Below, piece after piece: positions 58,511 through 64,000 of a stretch of DNA of 64,000 nucleotides. The position numbers and the translations under genes were made by a program. Source of the stretch: an uncultured Eubacteriales bacterium (GTDB lineage: Bacteria > Bacillota > Clostridia > Oscillospirales > Oscillospiraceae); contig ONEB01000003.1 in assembly GCA_900316745.1 (NCBI GenBank), forward strand, positions 1 to 64,000. The letters run 5' to 3'. The notes beneath the pieces are model-generated. The model did no database searches and had not been told where the DNA came from. It was given only the letters and a program-made list of their open reading frames with translations. How positions within the stretch are numbered: the stretch's first letter is position 1; each line of letters opens with the position of its first letter.

Positions 58511-59383
58511 TTGCGCAATCTGATCCTCATTGCAGCAAATCCTTTTCGCGATACTGACTATCAGACCTCCAGAGCAATTTATACTATGCTGAGCCAAGCC
58601 GGTCATTCCTGCAGTATCTGTCCGGTGTTCTCAGATGATCTTACGGTGCCGGAATTATCCGGTTTCCGTGCTTCCAAAATGGAATCCGTCTTGCAGGAAG
58701 CCCGGCTCGCCATCGTTCTTGGCGGAGACGGCACCATCCTCTATGCAGCAGATCTTCTGCGCGGGATGGACGTGCCCATTGCGGGCGTGAATCTCGGCGG
58801 GAAAGGGTTTCTCACCGCTATGGAGGCGGCTGAGACGGATCGTCTGCTGCGCATTGCGGCAGGGGAATACACGCTCAGCCGGCGCATGATGCTGGACGTG
58901 GAGCTGATCCGCAATGGAGAAGCCATATTCCGGCAGAGTGTTCTGAATGATGTAGTTGTGCATGGAGCAAACGCCGAGTGCATCGGCATCCTTGCTAAAT
59001 GCAACGATCTTCCGATGACCCATTTCTCCGGCGACGGCATCATCGTGGCGACGCCGACCGGTTCGACTGCTTATTCCATGTCTGCCGGCGGACCGATCGT
59101 GGAGCCCAATAATGAAAACATCATTGTTACGCCGATATGTCCGCACACAATGGCAGCCAAATCCTATGTGCTTCTGCCGACGCGCACCGTTCTGATTGAA
59201 CCGGAGCGCATTCATGACCGCCGTGCCATTTTGTCAGCCGACGGAAATGAAGCGATCCCGCTCATCAGCGGCGATCAGATTCGAGTGAAACGTTCCGAGC
59301 GCTCCGTACTGCTTGCGGAAACCGGTACAACCAGCTTTTTTGATCGCGCATTTGAAAAATTATCCGGATACAGAGAAGGTTAA
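58511..59383 (+). CDS. nadK: NAD kinase
   Basis: This 290-aa enzyme phosphorylates NAD to NADP. The catalytic GGDG motif is in IVLGGDGTILYAADLL (about 59-74). Other signatures are NLGGKGFLTAM, LNDVVVHGAN and the GDGIIVATPTGSTAYSMSAGGPI loop divided across about 178-200. GGTGAT lies 4 nt before the TTG start at 58511; the upstream frame overlaps tlyA. Its place between tlyA and argR is commonly seen in Clostridia but not in Bacillus. Confidence 0.94.
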   Translation: MRNLILIAANPFRDTDYQTSRAIYTMLSQAGHSCSICPVFSDDLTVPELSGFRASKMESVLQEARLAIVLGGDGTILYAADLLRGMDVPIAGVNLGGKGFLTAMEAAETDRLLRIAAGEYTLSRRMMLDVELIRNGEAIFRQSVLNDVVVHGANAECIGILAKCNDLPMTHFSGDGIIVATPTGSTAYSMSAGGPIVEPNNENIIVTPICPHTMAAKSYVLLPTRTVLIEPERIHDRRAILSADGNEAIPLISGDQIRVKRSERSVLLAETGTTSFFDRAFEKLSGYREG

Positions 59384-59390
59384 GAATATT

Positions 59391-59843
59391 ATGATGAAAT
59401 CAACCCGTCAAAACGTGATCCTTTCCATCATCGAAAAGGAGAACATCGAAACGCAGAACCAGCTGATGAGCGCGCTGGCGAAGCGCGGCATTAAAAGCAC
59501 GCAGGCGACTCTGTCGCGTGATATTCGCGAGCTCCATCTCGTCAAGACCATGACGCCTGACGGGATTTACCGATACACCGCGCCCGCCGAGGACGAAAAG
59601 CCGGAGTATGACGAGAGACTGCGGAAAATTTTCCGCGAGAGTGTCACGCATCACGCTGATGCGCAGAACATTATCGTCATTAAAACGCTGCCGGGTCTTG
59701 CCGCAGCAGCGGCAGGCACGATTGACAGCATGCATATCGACAGCCTCGTCGGTACACTTGCCGGCGATGACACAGCGCTGCTGATCATGAAAGATTCCGA
59801 GAGTGCGAAAGCGTTTTGCAGCGAGATCAATGATATGCTGTAA
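59391..59843 (+). CDS. argR: Arginine repressor ArgR/AhrC
   Basis: This 150-aa regulator has an N-terminal winged helix (residues ~4-65, including SALAKRGIKSTQATLSRDIR) and a C-terminal hexamer and arginine-binding domain, with GTIDSMHIDSLVGTLAGDDT (about 107-126). It controls arginine biosynthesis and catabolism genes elsewhere. The ATG at 59391 is 7 bp after nadK; the longer upstream frame is inside nadK. It lies between nadK and recN, as in related genomes. Confidence 0.95.
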   Translation: MMKSTRQNVILSIIEKENIETQNQLMSALAKRGIKSTQATLSRDIRELHLVKTMTPDGIYRYTAPAEDEKPEYDERLRKIFRESVTHHADAQNIIVIKTLPGLAAAAAGTIDSMHIDSLVGTLAGDDTALLIMKDSESAKAFCSEINDML

Positions 59844-59878
59844 GCTGCTTTTCACACACCGATTGGAGGAATGACGCA

Positions 59879-61573
59879 ATGCTCAACGAACTGCACATTG
59901 AAAACATTGCCGTAATTGAGCGCGCGGATGTGTCCTTTGGTTCCGGTCTGAACATCCTCACGGGTGAGACGGGCGCAGGCAAATCGATCCTTGTGGATTC
60001 GCTCTACGCCGTATTGGGCGGGAGAGTCTCCCGCGAGCTTGTCCGCACCGGCGCGGACAAGGCTGTTGTCTGTGCGACATTCGATCCCGAGCCGGCGGCA
60101 AAATGGTGCGCAGAGCACGAGATCGATGTGGAGGACGAGCTGATTCTCCGCCGCCAGATCTCTGCTGACGGTAAAAGCAGCTGTCGTGTGTGCGGGATTC
60201 CGATTCCGGCTTCCCAGCTGCGGGAACTCGGAACGCTGCTGCTTGATATCCACGGTCAAAACGACGGACAGCAGCTGCTCGATGAGCGCCGGCATCTCGC
60301 TTATCTGGACGCGTTCGGCACAGACGCCCGTGATCTCTCCGCGTATCGTGATGCGTATCAGACCTATGCTGAACTCATCAAAGAACAGGAAACGCTGCAA
60401 AGCTATGAGGACGAAAAGGAGCTTCTTACGGATAGTCTGCGCAGCCAGATTGATGAACTGACGCGGGCAGAACTCCGTCTGGGTGAAGAGGATGAGCTTT
60501 CGGAGCGGCGGGATCTGCTCCGGAACTTTGAAAAGCTCTCCGAATCCATCGACCTTGCATACGAGTTGTTGGACGGACGCGAGGACAGCGCGCTGTCTCT
60601 TGCCTCTGAAGCAGAGTCTGCTGCCGACCGCGCAGCTGCGTATGCAGCAGATCTGAAATCTGTTCCGGGCTCAATCCGTGAAGCGACGATGCTCCTGCAG
60701 GATGCCGCGGAGACACTGCGGGATTACCGAAACGGGCTGGATTTTTCCGAGGAAGAATACGACCGGATTGAATCGCGCCTCGCCACGCTGCGAAAGCTTC
60801 AGCGCAAATATCGCGCCGATGAAGCAGGACTCATCCAGAAGCTTTCGGATGCGCAGGAGCGTCTGGATCAAATCGAATATGCCGACGACCGCCTCATAAA
60901 GCTCGAAAAGCTGATCGATAAACAGGAAAAGGTTGTAAAGAGCGCTGCAGACGTTCTCACGCAGGCACGGCGTGCCGCTGCCGCACAGCTGGAGCGTCAG
61001 GTCGTCGCGGAACTTCGTGCGCTGGCGATGCCCGCCGTGCGCTTTCAGGTCGAGATCACGCCCGTCGGCGGTGCGCCGGGCTTTCAGAGCACGGGCGCCG
61101 ATACCGTCCGCTTTCTGCTTTCTGCCAACGCAGGCGAGGCGCCGGGACGCATCAGCCGAATCGCCTCCGGCGGCGAGCTGAGCCGTATCATGCTCGCACT
61201 GAAAAATGTGTTTGCGCAGCGCGACGCAGTACCCTCCATGGTTTTTGATGAAGTCGATACTGGCGTCTCCGGCATTGCCGCACAGCGCGTCGGTGAAAAA
61301 CTCGCTTCGCTTTCGCGCACCAAGCAGGTCATCTGCATCACGCACCTGCCGCAGATTGCTTCCATGGCGGATCACCACTTCCTGATCGAGAAGCATCAGG
61401 AACAGGATCGCACGCGCACATCCGTGCAGGAGCTCAGCCCGGACGGCTGCGTCAGGGAAATCGCCCGTCTGCACGGCGGTGATCATATTACGGAGCTGAC
61501 ACTTGCCAGCGCAAAAGAACAGCTTACTTCGGCTGCCGCATTTAAAACGGCAGCTGCACAAAAGGAGAACTGA
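59879..61573 (+). CDS. recN: DNA repair protein RecN
   Basis: This 564-aa SMC-like ATPase gathers double-strand break ends. Walker A is LTGETGAGKSILVDSL (about 28-43), a long coiled-coil region (about 150-370) follows, then the ABC signature RIASGGELSRIMLAL, Walker B MVFDEVDTGVSG and the D/H loop region ICITHLPQIASMADHHF. TTGGAGG precedes the ATG. It is the last gene of the spoIIIA-to-recN block; in Bacillus spoIVB and spo0A would follow but do not here. Confidence 0.97.
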   Translation: MLNELHIENIAVIERADVSFGSGLNILTGETGAGKSILVDSLYAVLGGRVSRELVRTGADKAVVCATFDPEPAAKWCAEHEIDVEDELILRRQISADGKSSCRVCGIPIPASQLRELGTLLLDIHGQNDGQQLLDERRHLAYLDAFGTDARDLSAYRDAYQTYAELIKEQETLQSYEDEKELLTDSLRSQIDELTRAELRLGEEDELSERRDLLRNFEKLSESIDLAYELLDGREDSALSLASEAESAADRAAAYAADLKSVPGSIREATMLLQDAAETLRDYRNGLDFSEEEYDRIESRLATLRKLQRKYRADEAGLIQKLSDAQERLDQIEYADDRLIKLEKLIDKQEKVVKSAADVLTQARRAAAAQLERQVVAELRALAMPAVRFQVEITPVGGAPGFQSTGADTVRFLLSANAGEAPGRISRIASGGELSRIMLALKNVFAQRDAVPSMVFDEVDTGVSGIAAQRVGEKLASLSRTKQVICITHLPQIASMADHHFLIEKHQEQDRTRTSVQELSPDGCVREIARLHGGDHITELTLASAKEQLTSAAAFKTAAAQKEN

Positions 61574-61576
61574 ACC

Positions 61577-61972
61577 ATGAACAGAGAAGATTATGCTCGT
61601 CAACTGCACGGCCAGGGCTTTAACTGCGCGCAGTGTGTCCTTCTGAGCTCTGAGGATTATACCGGTCTTGATCGTGAAATTGCCGCCAAAGTCGCATGCG
61701 GTTTCGGAGGCGGTGTACGCTCCGGGGAGATCTGCGGCTGCATCAGCGGCGGCGTTATGGCGCTTGGAACCCGCAGTACACAGACTGAGACGGCTGAGCT
61801 TGCCAAAGAAATGGTTGCCGCGTTTCGGGAAGAATTCGGCTGCGTTCGCTGCGACGATCTTCAGCAGAAATACGGCGGCAAATCCAACTGCAACAATATG
61901 ATCGCGTTCGGCGCCTCGCTGACAGCGCAGATCATGGAGCAGCACGGCAAGCATCCGCTGGAACAAGAATAA
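61577..61972 (+). CDS. C-GCAxxG-C-C family protein
   Basis: This 131-aa protein has the cysteine pattern of the C-GCAxxG-C-C family: FNCAQCVL (about 15-22), CGFGGGVRSGEICGCISGGV (about 37-56), and later cysteines in FGCVRCDDL and SNCNNM. Such proteins are thought to be redox-active or metal-binding and are often located by redox genes, but their function is undefined. AGGAG precedes the ATG at the end of recN, so it is co-transcribed with recN. A strong terminator follows. Confidence 0.88.
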   Translation: MNREDYARQLHGQGFNCAQCVLLSSEDYTGLDREIAAKVACGFGGGVRSGEICGCISGGVMALGTRSTQTETAELAKEMVAAFREEFGCVRCDDLQQKYGGKSNCNNMIAFGASLTAQIMEQHGKHPLEQE

Positions 61973-61977
61973 TAAAA

Positions 61978-62005
61978 CTCCCGAACCTGCGTTCGGGAGC
62001 ATTTT
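61978..62005 (+). terminator. Terminator after the recN unit
   Basis: Perfect 9-bp stem (61978-61986 and 61991-61999), 4-nt loop, then CATTTTTG; between convergent genes. Confidence 0.9.
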
Positions 62006-62018
62006 TGTTTGGTTGTGA

Positions 62019-62504
62019 TCAGGCCTGTCCTTCGGGCTCAGGAAGCTTGCAGACGTCGATCCACTCCTGCGCCTTGGAATAGCGATAGAGCTCATCGAGA
62101 TCCAGCTCGATCGCGCTGGAGGGGCTGCCGACAGCAGGGAAGACCGTCGTAAAACGCTTGAGCGACACGTCCAGATAGACAGGAATGCCTTCCTTGCAGC
62201 CGAACGGACAAACGCCGCCGACCGGATGACCGACCAGCTCAAGCACCTCATCAGCGCTGAGCATTTTGGCTTTCATATGGAAACGATCTTTAAACTTGCG
62301 GTTGTCAATGCGTGCATCTCCGGCCGCAAGGATCAGAATGCAGCCCTCGCCATCCTTAAACGAAAGCGTCTTGGCAATGCGGGCACCCTCCACACCGAGG
62401 GCCTGTGCAGCCAGATCCACGGTCGCGCTGGAAACGGTGAATTCCTGCACGCGATCTTCCATACCAAGCGCACGAAAATATGCTCTTCCGGTTTCAATGG
62501 ACAT
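62019..62504 (-). CDS. YbaK/prolyl-tRNA editing domain protein
   Basis: This 161-aa trans-editing domain protein has the conserved lysine in RIAKTLSFKDG (about 43-53) and the HPVGGVCPFG loop (about 92-101), but is of a different subgroup from the YbaK at 36217. It probably hydrolyses mischarged aminoacyl-tRNA (such as Ala- or Cys-tRNA(Pro)) or related small esters. AGGAGAT precedes the ATG, with a good promoter upstream. It is convergent with the recN unit. Confidence 0.9.
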   Translation of the reverse strand: MSIETGRAYFRALGMEDRVQEFTVSSATVDLAAQALGVEGARIAKTLSFKDGEGCILILAAGDARIDNRKFKDRFHMKAKMLSADEVLELVGHPVGGVCPFGCKEGIPVYLDVSLKRFTTVFPAVGSPSSAIELDLDELYRYSKAQEWIDVCKLPEPEGQA

Positions 62505-62539
62505 GTTACGATCTCCTATCTTTACTGGATTCTTTGGTT

Positions 62540-62568
62540 ATCTTACGATAATCCCGTCAAAACGTCAA
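62540..62568 (-). promoter_or_regulatory. Sigma-A promoter of the YbaK-like gene
   Basis: On the - strand TTGACG (62563-62568), 17-bp spacer, TAAGAT (62540-62545). Confidence 0.6.
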
Positions 62569-62619
62569 TAATAAATCTGAATAATTGGTAAAGTTTCCTA
62601 AAACAATTGGGATTGATCC

Positions 62620-62648
62620 TTGATTTTCATTTTAATAAGCAGTATAAT
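62620..62648 (+). promoter_or_regulatory. Sigma-A promoter of rpe-recR
   Basis: TTGATT (62620-62625), 17-bp spacer, TATAAT (62643-62648). Confidence 0.7.
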
Positions 62649-62708
62649 ATCAAAATTGTGATATGGACAAATGTCCGATTTATTTACAAAGATACAGGGA
62701 GTATGATT

Positions 62709-63365
62709 ATGGAACTGAAGCTTGCCCCGTCTATTCTGTCCTCGGACTTTTTTGCACTCGGCGAAGATCTCAATCAGGTGATCGAAGCCGGCGCGGAATA
62801 CATCCACGTCGATGTTATGGATGGTCTGTTTGTTCCGAACCTCTCATTCGGTATTCCTGTTTTGAAGTCGATGCGCCGTCACACCGATCACTTCATGGAT
62901 GTCCATCTGATGATCGATCGTCCGCATCGCTATGTCGAGCGCTTTTGCGACGCGGGTGCGAGTCTGGTCAGCTTTCATGTAGAGGCCGATCAGCCGCAGG
63001 ACATTTTCTCCGCCATTCGAACCGTGAAGGAAAAGGGGAAGCTCGTAGGTCTCGCTCTGAAGCCCAGGACGCCTGCGGAAGTTGTTTTTCCCTATCTGGA
63101 CGAGCTGGATCTGGTTCTCGTGATGACGGTTGAGCCCGGCTTCGGCGGGCAGAAGTTTATGGCGGATATGCTGCCGAAGATCCAAACGCTGCGCGAAGAG
63201 ATCGAGCGCCGCGGTCTGCGCTGCGAGATCGAAGTCGACGGCGGAATCGACGCTGAAACCGCAAAGCTCGTGAAAGAAGCCGGCGCGAACGTCCTCGTTG
63301 CCGGAAGCTCTGTATTCGGCAAACCGGATCGCGCCGCTGCGCTGGAAGCACTCCGCAACGCTTAA
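62709..63365 (+). CDS. rpe: Ribulose-phosphate 3-epimerase
   Basis: This 218-aa TIM-barrel enzyme of the pentose phosphate pathway has PSILSSDFFALGEDL (residues 6-20), the metal-binding HVDVMDGLFVPNLSFG (about 32-47), DVHLMID, MTVEPGFGGQKFM and the final EVDGGID with AGSSVFG. AGGGAG is 7 nt before the ATG at 62709; an ATG two codons earlier (62703) is possible. It lies upstream of recR by 18 bp and the two are likely co-transcribed. Confidence 0.97.
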   Translation: MELKLAPSILSSDFFALGEDLNQVIEAGAEYIHVDVMDGLFVPNLSFGIPVLKSMRRHTDHFMDVHLMIDRPHRYVERFCDAGASLVSFHVEADQPQDIFSAIRTVKEKGKLVGLALKPRTPAEVVFPYLDELDLVLVMTVEPGFGGQKFMADMLPKIQTLREEIERRGLRCEIEVDGGIDAETAKLVKEAGANVLVAGSSVFGKPDRAAALEALRNA

Positions 63366-63383
63366 TCGATAAGGAAGAACAGC

Positions 63384-63983
63384 ATGAACTATTTTCCCAA
63401 CGCACTGGATACATTGATCGATAAATTTGCTGCGCTCCCCGGCATCGGCCGCAAGAGTGCGCAGAGGCTGGCGTTCCACGTTCTCTCTCTCCCGGAGGAA
63501 GAGGCGATGGCTTTCTCAGACGCGATCGCAGACGCAAAGCGCACGATCCGCTGCTGCTCCGTATGCCAGAATCTCACCGATCAGGAAATCTGCTCGATCT
63601 GCAGCTCTCCGAAGCGTGACCAGAGCGTGATCTGCGTCGTGGCAGAACCGCGAGATGTGCTTTCGTTCGAGCGCGGCAGGGAGTATGATGGAGTATACCA
63701 TGTCCTGCACGGTGTGCTCTCTCCGATGCGGCACATCGGCCCGGACGACATCCGCATTCAGGAGCTTGTCAAGCGCGTTGCCGCCGGCGGCGTCAATGAG
63801 GTCATCATGGCAACCAATCCCGACACGGAGGGTGAGGCGACTGCAATGTATCTCTCCCGACTGCTCAAACCGTTTGAAGTCAAGGTTTCCCGCTTGGCTT
63901 ATGGCATCCCTGTCGGTTCCAATCTGGAGTTTGCCGACGAGGCGACGCTGCTGCGCGCGCTGAACGGACGCGTTGAAATGTAA
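63384..63983 (+). CDS. recR: Recombination protein RecR
   Basis: This 199-aa protein of the RecFOR repair pathway has a helix-hairpin-helix (LPGIGRKSAQRLAF, residues ~18-31). A C4 zinc finger follows (CSVCQNLTDQEICSICSS, about 58-75), then a Toprim domain with VICVVAEPRDVLSFER and the C-terminal ATNPDTEGEATA-type motif and GIPVGSNLEFADEATL. It is complete and ends shortly before the window edge. AAGGAAG precedes the ATG. dnaX, its usual neighbour, is not visible. Confidence 0.97.
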   Translation: MNYFPNALDTLIDKFAALPGIGRKSAQRLAFHVLSLPEEEAMAFSDAIADAKRTIRCCSVCQNLTDQEICSICSSPKRDQSVICVVAEPRDVLSFERGREYDGVYHVLHGVLSPMRHIGPDDIRIQELVKRVAAGGVNEVIMATNPDTEGEATAMYLSRLLKPFEVKVSRLAYGIPVGSNLEFADEATLLRALNGRVEM

Positions 63984-64000
63984 GCTTGTTTCATTTCCTC

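Overview
The window looks like a chromosome segment of a strictly anaerobic, spore-forming member of the Clostridia. It resembles moderately GC-rich gut Oscillospirales, though I cannot name a genus. The evidence is a dense set of sporulation genes (spoIIIAA-AH, spoIIM-like, spoIID-like, cotJ, ypeB), an oxygen-sensitive 2-hydroxyacyl-CoA dehydratase system with its activase, frequent TTG/GTG starts and strong AGGAGG-type ribosome sites. No rRNA, CRISPR array or complete insertion sequence is visible, and there is one tRNA.

Left edge (1-2966): part of a mobilizable element on the + strand. It has a RepA-like AAA ATPase cut by the window edge, an inverted array of 9-nt repeats, a cluster of hairpins resembling an oriT, a MobV relaxase and a TnpV protein. 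No integrase is visible in this part.

Accessory metabolic region (3005-15078): an operon on the - strand for a two-subunit 2-hydroxyacyl-CoA dehydratase, its ATP-dependent activase and a 56-aa membrane peptide (3005-3175), with a divergent LysR regulator. It is followed by ridA and a PatB-type PLP lyase, an XRE regulator, a split threonine/serine exporter pair, an ANL acyl-CoA ligase and a TetR regulator. Together these suggest amino-acid or organic-acid fermentation with dedicated export and local regulation; the substrate cannot be read from sequence.

Middle (15079-36069): a MATE exporter; a CotJA-CotJB fusion with CotJC; asnA with a DUF4364 regulator; an uncharacterised cysteine-bearing protein; a phosphodiesterase; three small overlapping genes of unknown function; wecB/wecA for the start of a cell-wall glycopolymer; trpS and gltX; an orphan ypeB; tRNA-Val(GAC); a spoIID-like gene leading into queA-tgt-yajC-yrzE; then spoIIM and xerD.

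Right half (36141-64000): mostly conserved housekeeping. It holds a tRNA-editing deacylase, uvrA, recD2, comFC and mreB; a lipase-like hydrolase facing glpK; DUF1015; the complete spoIIIA operon; then yqhY-nusB-xseA-xseB-ispA, dxs-tlyA-nadK-argR-recN, a C-GCAxxG-C-C protein, a second YbaK protein, rpe and recR. The spoIIIA-to-recN order follows the Bacillus/Clostridium pattern but lacks accBC and folD and carries nadK between tlyA and argR. Two genes, ypeB and yrzE, have start regions built into the terminator hairpin of the preceding gene, a possible regulatory arrangement.
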